From Stenotrophomonas indicatrix (GTDB taxonomy: Bacteria > Pseudomonadota > Gammaproteobacteria > Xanthomonadales > Xanthomonadaceae), in contig CP168152.1 of the NCBI GenBank assembly GCA_041545745.1, positions 2,044,001 through 2,108,000 on the forward strand: 64,000 nucleotides of DNA, read 5' to 3'. Position 1 is the first letter of the stretch, and each line of letters starts with the position of its first letter. Shown one piece after another: positions 21,446 to 31,002 of the stretch. The translations under genes and the position numbers were made by a program. The notes below the pieces were generated by a model. The model was not told the DNA's origin. It did not search any database and was given only the letters and a program-made list of their open reading frames with translations.

Positions 21446-22837
21446 ATGTCCGCTTCCCCCGCAGCCCCCGCTGCCATTTCCCGTGATCCGGCCACCGGCC
21501 AGCAGATCGCCAGCCACCCCTTCGCCACTGACGCCGAGCTGGAAGCGATCCTTGATCGCGGACAGGCCGGCTTTGCTGCCTGGAGTGCGCAGTCACTCGA
21601 GCAACGCGCGAGCGTGCTGCGTGCGATGGCGGCCGTGCTGCGTCGCGACCGTGAGCCGTTGGCCGCGCTGGCCACCGCCGAGATGGGCAAAGTCCACGCC
21701 GAGTCGCTGGCCGAGATTGAGAAGTGCGCGGTCCTGTGTGACTGGTACGCCGACAACGGCGCGGCGTTCCTCCGCGACGAGCCGACCGCGGTGGCCGACA
21801 ACAAGGCCTATGTCTCCTACCTGCCGCTGGGCGTGGTGCTCGGCATCATGCCGTGGAACTTCCCGTACTGGCAGGTGATGCGCGCGGCCGTGCCGATCCT
21901 AATGGGCGGCAACGGCTTCCTGCTGAAGCCGGCCGAGAACATCGTCGGCACCGCCGGGCTCCTCGCCGCTGCGTGGCGCGATGCGGGCCTGCCGGACGGC
22001 ACCTTCATCGCCGCCAACATCAGCCGCGAGGGCACCAGTGCCGCCATCGCCGATGACCGCATCGCTGCCGTGACCCTGACCGGCAGCGTCGCTGCGGGGC
22101 GCAGCATCGCCGCACAGGCCGGGCAGGCGCTGAAGAAGGTGGTGCTTGAACTGGGTGGCTCGGATCCGTTCATCGTGCTGGCCGACGCCGACCTGGATGC
22201 CGCGGTCGATGCCGCGGTGGCCTCGCGCTTCCAGAACACCGGGCAGGTGTGCATTGCCGGCAAGCGCATCATCGTCGAAGCGCCGGTGTACGAGCGCTTC
22301 GTGGCGTTGTTCTGCGAGCGGGTGCAGGCGCTGACCGTCGGCGATGGCCGCGAGGCCGGTAACCGGATCGGTCCGATGGCCCGGCAGGACCTGCTTGAAC
22401 AGCTTGATGCGCAGGTGCGTGCCTCCGTCAAGGCCGGTGCGCAGTTGCTGGTGGGCGGCAAGCAGCTCGATCGCCCCGGCAGTTTCTATGCGCCCACCGT
22501 GCTGGCCGGCGTCGAGCCGGGAATGCAGGCGTTCGATACCGAGACCTTCGGGCCGGTGGCGTCGATCAGTCGCGCGCGCGATGCCGACCATGCGGTGGAA
22601 CTGGCCAACCAGAGCGAGTTCGGCCTCAGTGGCAATCTGTGGACGGGTGACCATGCCCGTGCGATGCAGCTGGCACGCCGGCTGCAGACCGGTGGCGTGT
22701 TCGTCAACGGCTTCTCGGCCTCCGATCCGCGCGTGCCGATCGGCGGCGTGAAGAAGAGTGGCTTCGGCCGCGAGTTGTCGCACTTCGGTATCCGTGAATT
22801 CGTCAACGCGCAGACGGTGTGGTTCGACCGCCGTTGA
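21446..22837 (+). CDS. NAD(P)-dependent succinate-semialdehyde-type dehydrogenase
   Basis: A 463-residue aldehyde dehydrogenase close in length and motifs to E. coli Sad/YneI. Seen: MPWNFPYW for cofactor binding, catalytic Glu235 in LELGGSDPF, nucleophile Cys269 in NTGQVCIAGKR, and GGVKKSGFGREL near the C-terminus. It probably oxidises succinate semialdehyde or a similar short aldehyde. ATG at 21446 has ACAGGAGA upstream; an in-frame ATG at 21422 lacks a site. A 75-bp gap separates it from the acetolactate-synthase-like gene, so they are probably co-transcribed. Confidence 0.85.
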   Translation: MSASPAAPAAISRDPATGQQIASHPFATDAELEAILDRGQAGFAAWSAQSLEQRASVLRAMAAVLRRDREPLAALATAEMGKVHAESLAEIEKCAVLCDWYADNGAAFLRDEPTAVADNKAYVSYLPLGVVLGIMPWNFPYWQVMRAAVPILMGGNGFLLKPAENIVGTAGLLAAAWRDAGLPDGTFIAANISREGTSAAIADDRIAAVTLTGSVAAGRSIAAQAGQALKKVVLELGGSDPFIVLADADLDAAVDAAVASRFQNTGQVCIAGKRIIVEAPVYERFVALFCERVQALTVGDGREAGNRIGPMARQDLLEQLDAQVRASVKAGAQLLVGGKQLDRPGSFYAPTVLAGVEPGMQAFDTETFGPVASISRARDADHAVELANQSEFGLSGNLWTGDHARAMQLARRLQTGGVFVNGFSASDPRVPIGGVKKSGFGRELSHFGIREFVNAQTVWFDRR

Positions 22838-22912
22838 CGCGGGCCGTCCACGCTTGCTGTCAGCATCCCTGCAACGTTCCATCATCACGCATTGCGAGAA
22901 GGACGTCATTCC

Positions 22913-24553
22913 ATGTCCAAGGGTTCAGATCTGCTCGTCGCCGCACTCGAAAACGAGGGTGTCGAGCGCATTTTTGGCATTCCCGGTGAGGAGAACCTCG
23001 ATGTCGTCGAGTCGCTTCGCCACTCCAGCATCGAGCTGGTCATCACCCGCCACGAACAGGCTGCCGTGTTCATGGCCGCCACCTACGGCCGCCTGACCGG
23101 CAAGCCGGGCGTGTGCCTGGCCACGCTCGGCCCGGGTGCACTGAACTTCACCACCGGTGCCGCCTATGCGTTGCTTGGCGCGTGGCCGGTAATCATGATC
23201 ACCGGGCAGAAGGGCATCGTTGCCAGCAAGCAGGCGCGCTTCCAGATCGTGGACATCGTCGGCACGATGAAGCCGCTGACCAAGTCCGCGCGGCAGATCG
23301 TCTCGGCACGCACGATTCCGATCATCGTCCGCGAAGCGTTCCGTACCGCGCAGGAAGAACGCCCAGGACCGGTGTTGCTGGAACTGCCCGAGGACATCGC
23401 GGCGATGGAGGTCGAGGACGTTGCACTGATCCCGCCACACCCGGTGGATCGGCCGATCGCCAGTCCCGAGGCGCTGGATCGTGCGGCGCAGATCATCCGC
23501 GACGCCAAGCGGCCGTTGCTGGTGATTGCGTCGGCGGCGTCGCGGCCACAGTCCAGCGAGGCGCTGTCGGCCTTCGTGCTGCGCGCCGGCATTCCGTTCG
23601 TCACCACGCAGATGGGCAAGGGCGCAGTGGCCGGCGGCTCGGGCCTGTACATGGGCACGGCGGCGCTGAGCGAGCGCGACTACGTGCACATGGCCATCGA
23701 CCAGGCCGACGTGATCGTGACCATTGGCCACGAGGTTACGGAGAAGCCGCCGTTCGTGATGCGTCCGGGGGGGCGCACGGTCATCCACATCGGCTATTCG
23801 CAGGCCGCAGTGGAGCAGGTGTACTTCCCGCAGGTGGAGGTGATCGGCGATATCGGCCGCTCGCTGACCCTGCTGGCCGACCGTATCGAAGGCAAGGTCG
23901 ACAACGCCGCGGCGCTGCTGCCGTTGCGCGCGACGATCCTGGAGCACATCGCCGATCGTGCCGAAGAGGCGGGCTTCACTCCGCAACGGCTGGTGCATGA
24001 CGTGCGGCAGGTGATGCCGCCGGACGGCATCGTGGCGCTGGACAACGGCATGTACAAGATCTGGTTTGCGCGCAACTACCGCACCCAGGTGGCGAACACG
24101 CTGCTGCTGGACAATGCATTGGCAACGATGGGCGCGGGCCTGCCGTCGGCGATCATGGCCTCGATCCTGTACCCGCAGCGCCGCGTGCTGGCGGTGTGTG
24201 GCGATGGCGGTTTCATGATGAACAGCCAGGAGCTGGAGACCGCGCGGCGGCTGGGCCTGAACCTGGTGGTGCTGATCCTCAATGACGGCGCCTACGGCAT
24301 GATCCGCTGGAAGCAGGCGGTGGACGGCTTCGCCGACTACGGCATGACCTTCGGCAATCCGGATTTCGTCAAATACGCCGAGGCCTATGGCTGCCAGGGG
24401 CACGAAGTGACGGCGATCGAGCAGTTCATTCCCACGCTGGAAGCGGCGTTCACGGCGGGCGGCGTGCATCTGGTGTCGGTGCCGATTGATTATTCGGAGA
24501 ACCAGCGGGTGCTGGTGGACGAACTGCGGCAGGCGTTCCCCGGGAACGGGTGA
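22913..24553 (+). CDS. Acetolactate-synthase-like thiamine-diphosphate enzyme
   Basis: A 546-residue ThDP enzyme of the acetolactate synthase large-subunit family, joining two pyruvates to 2-acetolactate if the name holds. Seen: [13 protein letters not shown], activating Glu48 in [15 protein letters not shown], and the ThDP/Mg motif GDG at 430-432 followed by [11 protein letters not shown]. No small regulatory subunit gene is adjacent, which favours a catabolic (AlsS-type) or other pyruvate/2-oxoacid role over branched-chain biosynthesis. ATG 22913 follows GAGAAGGA. Confidence 0.85.
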   Translation: MSKGSDLLVAALENEGVERIFGIPGEENLDVVESLRHSSIELVITRHEQAAVFMAATYGRLTGKPGVCLATLGPGALNFTTGAAYALLGAWPVIMITGQKGIVASKQARFQIVDIVGTMKPLTKSARQIVSARTIPIIVREAFRTAQEERPGPVLLELPEDIAAMEVEDVALIPPHPVDRPIASPEALDRAAQIIRDAKRPLLVIASAASRPQSSEALSAFVLRAGIPFVTTQMGKGAVAGGSGLYMGTAALSERDYVHMAIDQADVIVTIGHEVTEKPPFVMRPGGRTVIHIGYSQAAVEQVYFPQVEVIGDIGRSLTLLADRIEGKVDNAAALLPLRATILEHIADRAEEAGFTPQRLVHDVRQVMPPDGIVALDNGMYKIWFARNYRTQVANTLLLDNALATMGAGLPSAIMASILYPQRRVLAVCGDGGFMMNSQELETARRLGLNLVVLILNDGAYGMIRWKQAVDGFADYGMTFGNPDFVKYAEAYGCQGHEVTAIEQFIPTLEAAFTAGGVHLVSVPIDYSENQRVLVDELRQAFPGNG

Positions 24554-24570
24554 ATCCGGGGCATGGCCCG

Positions 24571-24707
24571 GTAGGTGTCGACCTTGGTCGACACACGGTA
24601 GGGCGCCAACCAAGGTTGGCGGCTACCAGTGCGTCGGTGCCGCGATATCCGGTAGGTGTCGACCTTGGTCGACACACGATGAATCGCCAACCAAGGTTGG
24701 CGGCTAC
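24571..24707. repeat. Two SMAG dimers in tandem
   Basis: Each dimer has a GTAG-headed GTCGACC/GGTCGAC palindrome followed by an inverted GCCAACC/GGTTGGC palindrome ending in CTAC: 24571-24626 and 24652-24707. The two dimers are near copies of each other, so this looks like a tandem duplication. They fill most of the gap before lysS; the rest (24708-24834) holds a TGGTATGCT extended -10-like motif at 24768-24776. Confidence 0.85.
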
Positions 24708-24834
24708 CGGAGCAGGGGCGGCCCACGGCAGGGGAGGGGCCGCCCAGGGGCCGGGGCAGGGCGCTTTTGGTATGCTGGGCAACCGGCTGCGCCGGGCGCA
24801 AGACTCCCCCTCACTACACGATTCCCGCAGATCC

Positions 24835-26346
24835 ATGAGCGAAGCTACCGATACCCCCCCCGTCGACGAAAACAAGTTGATCGCCGAGCGCCGTGAGAAA
24901 CTCAAAGCGCTGCGTGGGCAGGGCATCGCGTACCCGAACGACTTCCGTCGCGAGGACTTCGCCGGCAGCCTGCAGAACGAGTTCGCCGATGCGGAGCAGT
25001 GGACCGCCGAAACCCTGGAAGGCAACGGCCGCCAGGTGAAGATGGCCGGTCGCCTGATGGCCAAGCGGGTCATGGGCAAGGCCAGCTTCGCCCAGATCCA
25101 GGACGAATCCGGCCGCATCCAGCTGTTCCTGCAGGGCAGCGTGCTGGGCGATGCCTACACCGCCTTCAAGGGCTGGGACGTGGGCGACATCATCGCTGTC
25201 GAAGGTGGCCTGACCCGTACCAAGACCGGTGAGCTGTCGGTCAAGGCCGAGTCGATCCGCCTGCTGACCAAGTCGCTGCGCCCGCTGCCGGACAAGTGGC
25301 ATGGCCTGGCCGACGTCGAGCAGCGCTACCGCCAGCGCTATGTCGATCTGATCGTGACGCCGGAGTCGCGCGCGGTGTTCATCAAGCGCTCGAAGATCAT
25401 CCGTGCGATGCGTGCCTGGCTGGACAACCGCGACTTCCTCGAAGTCGAAACGCCGATGATGCATTACATCCCCGGCGGCGCGGCGGCCAAGCCGTTCACC
25501 ACCCACCACAATGCGCTGGACCTTGACCTGTACCTGCGCGTGGCGCCGGAGCTGTACCTCAAGCGCCTGACCGTCGGTGGCCTGGAGCGCGTCTACGAAA
25601 TCAACCGCAACTTCCGCAACGAAGGCGTCAGCACCCGCCACAACCCGGAATTCACCATGATGGAACTGTACGAGGCCTATGCCACGTACAACGAGATCAT
25701 GGACCTGACCGAAGGCGTGATCCGTGACGTGGCGCAGTCGGTGAATGGCTCCACGGTGGTCGAGTGGGACGGCGCCAACATCGACCTGGGCCCGGCGTTC
25801 CGCCGCTGGCGCATGGACGAGGCGGTACGCCACCACAACCCGGAAATCTCCGCGGCCGACTGCACCGACCGTGACGCGCTGCTGCGCCATTGCGAGCGCC
25901 TGAAGATCCGCGTCAAGCCGTCCTACGGCTGGGGCAAGCTGCTGCTGGAGATCTTCGAAGCCACCGTCGAGCACACCCTGATCCAGCCCACCTTCATCAC
26001 CGATCACCCGGTGGAGGTCTCGCCGCTGGCCCGCGCCAACGACAACGATCCGGGCTATACCGACCGCTTCGAACTGTTCGTCAACGGCAAGGAACTGGCC
26101 AACGGTTTCTCCGAGCTGAACGACCCGGAAGACCAGGCCCAGCGCTTCCAGGCGCAGGTGGCGGCGAAGGAAGGCGGCGACGACGAAGCCATGCACTACG
26201 ACGCCGACTACATCCGTGCGCTGGAGTATGGAATGGCGCCGACCGGAGGTCTTGGCATCGGTGTCGATCGGCTGGTGATGCTGCTGACCGGCAGCAGCTC
26301 GATCCGCGACGTGTTGCTGTTCCCGTACATGCGTCCGGAGCAATAA
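24835..26346 (+). CDS. lysS: Lysyl-tRNA synthetase (class II)
   Basis: LysRS, 503 residues (E. coli LysS 505), charges tRNA-Lys. The N-terminal OB-fold anticodon domain (about 65-165; [20 protein letters not shown]) precedes the class II catalytic core with motif 2 ([20 protein letters not shown]) and motif 3 ([15 protein letters not shown]). The ATG at 24835 fits the family; upstream in-frame sequence is SMAG repeat DNA. Its position before rpfG matches the Xanthomonas rpf cluster. Confidence 0.96.
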   Translation: MSEATDTPPVDENKLIAERREKLKALRGQGIAYPNDFRREDFAGSLQNEFADAEQWTAETLEGNGRQVKMAGRLMAKRVMGKASFAQIQDESGRIQLFLQGSVLGDAYTAFKGWDVGDIIAVEGGLTRTKTGELSVKAESIRLLTKSLRPLPDKWHGLADVEQRYRQRYVDLIVTPESRAVFIKRSKIIRAMRAWLDNRDFLEVETPMMHYIPGGAAAKPFTTHHNALDLDLYLRVAPELYLKRLTVGGLERVYEINRNFRNEGVSTRHNPEFTMMELYEAYATYNEIMDLTEGVIRDVAQSVNGSTVVEWDGANIDLGPAFRRWRMDEAVRHHNPEISAADCTDRDALLRHCERLKIRVKPSYGWGKLLLEIFEATVEHTLIQPTFITDHPVEVSPLARANDNDPGYTDRFELFVNGKELANGFSELNDPEDQAQRFQAQVAAKEGGDDEAMHYDADYIRALEYGMAPTGGLGIGVDRLVMLLTGSSSIRDVLLFPYMRPEQ

Positions 26347-26373
26347 CCGGCTTTTTCGGCGTCTGTTTGTGCG

Positions 26374-26396
26374 CGCCGTCTCGGTTTGAGACGGCG
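26374..26396. terminator. Hairpin after lysS
   Basis: CGCCGTCTC (26374-26382), loop GGTTT, GAGACGGCG (26388-26396): a perfect 9-bp stem 27 bp after the lysS stop. There is no T-run, so termination would be weak. The rest of the gap to rpfG (26397-26549) holds a TTGACA at 26440-26445 without a matching -10 and the palindrome TCACACTGTGA at 26497-26507, a possible protein site. Confidence 0.5.
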
Positions 26397-26549
26397 TGAT
26401 TGACGCGTCCCGCACTCGGCGTATCGTTATTGCACAACTTTGACACCGGCTATGGCTTGATGGCGTCAGGGGAGGCCGCAATGTGGAGAATCCGCTTCAC
26501 ACTGTGATGACGATCATGAATCGGGGAGCTTGTGACGGGAGTCGAGCCG

Positions 26550-27695
26550 ATGCAGGGTGCCAGCGTGCACAGCGGCGGGGTATCCTCGCCCGCTGACCTT
26601 TCAGCATGGTCGAGAAAGCAGGCAGAGAACGCCTTGAACATCGTCATCGTCGACGACCAGACTTCCGCACGGACGATGCTTCGTCACGTCATCGAGGACA
26701 TCGCGCCGGAACTGAGCGTGCATGACTTCGGCGATCCGTTGACCGCGTTGGCATGGTGCGAATCGTACCCGGTCGACCTGCTGCTTCTCGATTACCGCAT
26801 GCCGGAGATGGACGGGCTGGAATTCGCCCGCCGCTTCCGTCGGCTGCCCAAACATCGCGATATTCCGGTGATCCTGATCACCGTGGTCGGCGACGAGCCG
26901 ATCCGCCAGGCAGCGCTCGAAGCCGGCGTGATCGATTTCCTGGTCAAGCCGATCCGCCCGCGCGAGTTGCGCGCACGCTGCTACAACCTGTTGCAGTTGC
27001 GCCAGCAGACCGAGAACGTGAAGCAGCGTGCGCTGTCACTGGAGCAGCGACTGCTGGCCAGCATGCATGAGGTGGAGGAGCGCGAGCGCGAGACGCTTTC
27101 GCGGCTGGCACGTGCGATCGAGTTCCGTGATGCCGGCACCAGTGCCTACCTTGAACGGATGGCGCGCGTGGCTGGCCTGATCGCCGAGCAGCTGGGCCTG
27201 CCGGAAGACGACGTCAAGCTGATCGAAATGGCTGCGCCGCTGCATGACATGGGCAAGATCGCCATTCCCGATGCGGTGCTGCTCAAGCAGGGCAAGCTCA
27301 ATGATGAGGAGCTGGCGATCATGCGTCGGCATCCGCGTATTGGCCATGAACTGCTCAGTGGCAGCCAGAACCGCTTCATCCAGGTCGGTGCATTGATCGC
27401 GCTGCGCCACCATGAGCGTTACGACGGCAGTGGTTATCCCGATGGCCTGGTCGGCGATGCGATTCCGCTGGAGGCACGCATCGTCGCCGTGGCCGACGTG
27501 TTCGATGCGCTGATCTCGCCGCGCCCCTACAAGGAAGCGTGGACGATGGAAGCCACCATGGCCTACCTGTACGCCCAGCGTGGGCGCCTGTTCGATCCGC
27601 GGTGCGTGGACGCGTTGCTGCGCGGTCGCGAGCAGCTGGAACAGATCTGCGCCGAGCACTCCACGGCCTCTGCACGGCCGGGACTGGGCGCGTGA
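26550..27695 (+). CDS. rpfG: RpfG: response regulator with HD-GYP cyclic-di-GMP phosphodiesterase
   Basis: RpfG is the output of DSF sensing: once phosphorylated by RpfC it degrades cyclic di-GMP. The receiver domain (about 33-150) has phospho-acceptor Asp81 in LLLLDYRMPEMDG. The HD-GYP domain (about 185-360) has HD at 232-233 (LHDMGKIAIPD) and HHERYDGSGYPDG with GYP at 295-297, so it looks catalytically intact. Start taken as ATG 26550 because GGGAG lies 8 bp upstream; GTG 26532 would add six residues. The stop overlaps the rpfC GTG. No rpfH lies between rpfG and rpfC, unlike in X. campestris. Confidence 0.96.
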   Translation: MQGASVHSGGVSSPADLSAWSRKQAENALNIVIVDDQTSARTMLRHVIEDIAPELSVHDFGDPLTALAWCESYPVDLLLLDYRMPEMDGLEFARRFRRLPKHRDIPVILITVVGDEPIRQAALEAGVIDFLVKPIRPRELRARCYNLLQLRQQTENVKQRALSLEQRLLASMHEVEERERETLSRLARAIEFRDAGTSAYLERMARVAGLIAEQLGLPEDDVKLIEMAAPLHDMGKIAIPDAVLLKQGKLNDEELAIMRRHPRIGHELLSGSQNRFIQVGALIALRHHERYDGSGYPDGLVGDAIPLEARIVAVADVFDALISPRPYKEAWTMEATMAYLYAQRGRLFDPRCVDALLRGREQLEQICAEHSTASARPGLGA

Positions 27696-29863
27696 AACGC
27701 CTGCTGTCGCGCTTGCGGTTGCGCCTGTCCCAGCGCCAGGACAGCGAGCACGGGCAGCAGATCGTCCGCATCGTCCTGATCAGCCTGATCCTGGCTTACG
27801 TGCTGCTGCCTTCGGCGCGGCATGATCTGCCGCATACGCAGTATGTCGGTGTACTGGCGATCGTGCTGACCGGCCTGAGCCTGTCGCTGCTGTTGTTTGG
27901 CTGGCTGCTGTGGCGACCGCAGCGCTCCGATCCGCGCCGCGTACTGGGCATGCTGGCCGACTACGGGCTGATCGCCGCCGGCATGATCCAGATGGGTGAG
28001 CCACTGTCGTGGGTCTACATCGTGGTGATGTGGGTGACGGTGGGCAACGGCATGCGCTTCGGCAACAACTATCTGTATGTGGCCGTGGCGATGGCGATGG
28101 TCAGCTTCGGCAGTACCGCACTGTCAACCCCGTACTGGCAGCAGAACGCACGCTTGGCCATCGGCCTGTGGCTTGGCCTGGCCGCGGTTCCGCTGTATTT
28201 TTCCACGCTGCTGCGGCAGTTGACCGAAGCGATGGCCGAGGCGCGGCGCGCCAGCGAAGCCAAGAGTCGATTCCTGGCCAACATGAGCCACGAGTTTCGT
28301 ACCCCACTCAATGGATTGAATGGCATGACAGAAGTGTTGGCGACCACGCGCCTGGATGACGAGCAGCGTGAGTGCGTGAGTACCATCCAGGCGTCATCGC
28401 GCAGTCTGCTGGCGCTGGTCGAGGAAGTGCTGGACATCTCGGCGATCGAGGCTGGCAAGCTGCGCGTCGTTGCCGAGGATTTCGTTCTTTCCGAAGTGAT
28501 CCAGGCCATCGGCCTGATCCTGTTGCCGCAGGCCAAGGCCAAGCGCCTGGACTATCGGGTGAAGGTGGCCGAGACCGTGCCGCCGACGCTGCGCGGCGAT
28601 GTCGGGCATCTGCGGCAGATCCTGCTCAACCTGGCCGGCAATGCGGTCAAGTTCACCGACCACGGCCGGGTCGAGATCCGCGTCAGCGTTGTCCACGCCG
28701 ACACCCAGGGTGGGGTGCGGCTGCGCTTCGACATTCTTGACACCGGCATCGGCGTCGCACCGGCGATGCGCCCACGCCTGTTCGAGGCCTTCGAGCAGGC
28801 CGACGTCAGCATGGCCCGTCGTCATGAAGGTACCGGCCTGGGCACGACCATCGCCAAGGGACTGGTCGAAGCGATGGACGGCGAGATCGGTTACCTGGAC
28901 AACCCACCGCAGGGCAGCCACTTCTGGGTGGAGCTGCCGTTTGCGCCACCGCAGCCGGTGGTGCCGGGTGCGGTGCCGACCCTCGCTGCGGGCGACGAAG
29001 CCGGTGCCGGCGGCAATGTCATCGCGTTCGCTGATCCGTTCCTGCGTCATCGCGCGCGCGTACGCAGCATGCAGATCCTGGTGGCCGACGATCACGAGGC
29101 CAACCGCATGGTGCTGCAACGGCTGCTGCAGAAGGCCGGGCACAAGGTGCTGTGCGTCGATGGTGGCGAAGCGGTGCTGGATGCATTGGCCGAAAGCGAG
29201 TTCGATGCGGCCATCGTCGATCTGCACATGCCGGGCATGAGTGGCCTGGACATGCTGAAGGAGCTGCGGGTGATGCAGGCCGGTGGCGGCCCGCGCACGC
29301 CGGTGCTGGTGCTCAGCGCCGACGTCACTCCTGAGGCGATCCAGCGCTGTACCCAGGCCGGTGCACATGCGTTCCTGGCCAAGCCTGTGGTGGCCGTGCG
29401 CCTGCTGGACACCCTGGCCGAGATCGCCAACAACGCCCAGCTCAAGTCCAGTGCGCCGCCGATCGTGCGGACCGTCACCAACCTCGATGGCGTGCTTGAT
29501 ACCGGCGTGCTTGATGAACTGGCGTCGCTGGGAATGGGCGAGGGTTTCGAACGCGAGTTCATCCGCCAGTGCCTGGATGATGCCGAATCGTGCCTGCGCA
29601 AGGCCGAAGGCGATGGCGAAGCGGCACGCTGGGGCGCTTTCCGCGAGCAGTCGCATGCGATCAAGGGCGTAGCCAGCAACCTGGGCCTGGTGCGCGCGTC
29701 CAACCGCGCCGGTGAGTTGATGCGGATGGCCGACTGGCAGCTCAAAGCCGAATGGCGGCAGCGTCTTGCGGTGCTGCAGGGGGCAATCAAGGAAGGCCGA
29801 CACGCGCTTGATGCGCGCGCCGAACGCAAGGCACGCGGCGTGGCCGACGACGGCGAACGCTAG
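27692..29863 (+). CDS. rpfC: RpfC: DSF sensor hybrid histidine kinase
   Basis: RpfC senses the fatty-acid signal DSF, phosphorylates RpfG and, when unliganded, restrains RpfF. The 723-residue protein has five or six membrane helices in residues about 25-175. Then come a HisKA domain with His200 (MSHEFRTPLNG), an HATPase domain (DTGIGVAP), a receiver domain with Asp510 (AIVDLHMPGMSG) and a C-terminal Hpt domain with His655 (SHAIKGVASNLG). Start is GTG 27692, overlapping the rpfG stop by 4 nt (GTGA). The short sensor resembles the five-helix Xanthomonas form. Confidence 0.96.
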   Translation: MKRLLSRLRLRLSQRQDSEHGQQIVRIVLISLILAYVLLPSARHDLPHTQYVGVLAIVLTGLSLSLLLFGWLLWRPQRSDPRRVLGMLADYGLIAAGMIQMGEPLSWVYIVVMWVTVGNGMRFGNNYLYVAVAMAMVSFGSTALSTPYWQQNARLAIGLWLGLAAVPLYFSTLLRQLTEAMAEARRASEAKSRFLANMSHEFRTPLNGLNGMTEVLATTRLDDEQRECVSTIQASSRSLLALVEEVLDISAIEAGKLRVVAEDFVLSEVIQAIGLILLPQAKAKRLDYRVKVAETVPPTLRGDVGHLRQILLNLAGNAVKFTDHGRVEIRVSVVHADTQGGVRLRFDILDTGIGVAPAMRPRLFEAFEQADVSMARRHEGTGLGTTIAKGLVEAMDGEIGYLDNPPQGSHFWVELPFAPPQPVVPGAVPTLAAGDEAGAGGNVIAFADPFLRHRARVRSMQILVADDHEANRMVLQRLLQKAGHKVLCVDGGEAVLDALAESEFDAAIVDLHMPGMSGLDMLKELRVMQAGGGPRTPVLVLSADVTPEAIQRCTQAGAHAFLAKPVVAVRLLDTLAEIANNAQLKSSAPPIVRTVTNLDGVLDTGVLDELASLGMGEGFEREFIRQCLDDAESCLRKAEGDGEAARWGAFREQSHAIKGVASNLGLVRASNRAGELMRMADWQLKAEWRQRLAVLQGAIKEGRHALDARAERKARGVADDGER

Positions 29864-29914
29864 CGCCGGGCCTTCCCGGCCTGTGCGGTGGATTGCCCAT
29901 GCTCGCACGGCCCA

Positions 29915-29943
29915 TAAAAAAAGCCCGGTGGCCAGCCGGGCTT
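29915..29943 (-). terminator. Terminator of rpfF
   Basis: AAGCCCGG (29921-29928), 7-nt loop, CCGGGCTT (29936-29943). On the minus strand the stem is followed by a run of seven to eight T (complement of the A-run 29916-29922). It lies between the convergent rpfC and rpfF genes and can end rpfF mRNA. Confidence 0.85.
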
Positions 29944-29968
29944 GAACCCTGCGGGGGAGGGGAACGTA

Positions 29969-30841
29969 TCAGGCCACATCCAGATTGGCGCGTCGGTTCT
30001 GGGCCTTGATCAAACGGTCCATGGTGCGCAGCGAACGATCGCCCAGGGCCAGTGCCGAATCGACCCAGACCTTGGTGATTTCCAGCAGTTCGTCGTAGCT
30101 GACCGTCTGCGCCAGGTTGCGCGCGGCATTCATCGCCAGGTACGACTGCGGCAGGCGCTGCTGCTGGCGGATCATCTCTTCCACTGCACTGCGACCCTCA
30201 CCTTTCCTGACCAGCACGTCGACCACGCCCATCGCGTGCATCTCCTCGGCGCTGTAGACACGGCCGTCGAGGATGATCTTCTCGGCCAGCTGCGGCGACA
30301 CCCGGCGGCACAGGAACGAGTAGGCGCCCATGCCCGGGAACAGGCCGAACAGCACTTCGGGCAGGCCCATGCCGCAACCTTCCTCGGCCACGATGGTGTG
30401 GCAGGCCAGGGCCATTTCCAGGCCGCCACCCAGTGCATCGCCCTGGATCAGGGCGATCGAGCGGACGTCGCCGCCGAAGCCGGTGTGCAGGTGGTGCACG
30501 CCTTCCACGCAGCGTTGGGCGTAGGTCAGCAGCAGATCGCGGTTGCCCTCCCGGATCAGGCGGGTGAACAGGTCCAGGTCGCCGCCGAGGTTGTAGGCGG
30601 CGGCGTCGGAGGCCAGCACGAAATGGCGCAGCTGGCCGCTGTGGCGTTGCGCCGGGCCGCGGGTGATGGCGCTCATGTAGCTCCACATCTCGTCCAGCAT
30701 GTCCTTGCGGCAGCAGGGACGCACGCCGGTGGAGGCGTCGGCGTGCATGAACAGCCAGTGGGCGGCGCCGTCGGCGCTGTCCTGGGTGCGGATGGTGGCA
30801 TAGGGCGAACCGCTGCTGGGCAGCTTTTCGATGGTACTCAT
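29969..30841 (-). CDS. rpfF: RpfF: DSF synthase
   Basis: RpfF is a crotonase-fold enzyme that makes cis-2-unsaturated fatty acids (DSF, cis-11-methyl-2-dodecenoic acid) from acyl-ACP by combined thioesterase and dehydratase activity. The 290-residue protein keeps both catalytic glutamates: Glu142 in GGGLEMALA and Glu162 in GLPEVLFGLFPG, matching Glu141 and Glu161 of X. campestris. The ATG at 30841 has GAGGA seven bases upstream. It faces rpfC and lies downstream of rpfB, from which a terminator separates it. Confidence 0.96.
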   Translation of the reverse strand: MSTIEKLPSSGSPYATIRTQDSADGAAHWLFMHADASTGVRPCCRKDMLDEMWSYMSAITRGPAQRHSGQLRHFVLASDAAAYNLGGDLDLFTRLIREGNRDLLLTYAQRCVEGVHHLHTGFGGDVRSIALIQGDALGGGLEMALACHTIVAEEGCGMGLPEVLFGLFPGMGAYSFLCRRVSPQLAEKIILDGRVYSAEEMHAMGVVDVLVRKGEGRSAVEEMIRQQQRLPQSYLAMNAARNLAQTVSYDELLEITKVWVDSALALGDRSLRTMDRLIKAQNRRANLDVA

Positions 30842-30945
30842 GGAAGGGTCCTCGGCGGTGCGGCCCGCAGATCAAGGTGGTGGCCGGCGGGCCGAACGGT
30901 CCACTCACGCGGCGATGCTACACCGGCCCCGGGCCAGCGCACGCG

Positions 30946-30975
30946 AAAAGGCCCGGGTCGCTGCCGACCCGGGCC
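30946..30975 (-). terminator. Strong hairpin between rpfB and rpfF
   Basis: GGCCCGGGTCG (30950-30960), loop CTGC, CGACCCGGGCC (30965-30975): a perfect 11-bp stem. On the minus strand it is followed by TTTT (complement of 30946-30949). It would end most rpfB transcripts before rpfF, implying that rpfF has its own promoter in 30842-30945, where TAGCAT (minus strand, 30915-30920) is a possible -10. Confidence 0.8.
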
Positions 30976-31002
30976 TGAGTGCGTTCAACTTTCCGGAAAC
31001 CC

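Noticed and set aside
24571-24707. CRISPR-like repeat array
   Set aside because: The repeats are palindromic SMAG dimers with GTAG/CTAC ends, only two units, and no regular unique spacers or cas genes.
26440-26445. TTGACA as a -35 box for rpfG
   Set aside because: No acceptable -10 hexamer lies 15-19 bp downstream.
26497-26507. TCACACTGTGA as a Clp/CRP site ahead of rpfG
   Set aside because: CRP-type sites are TGTGA-N6-TCACA; here the half-sites are in reverse order with one base between, so only an unnamed palindrome is noted.
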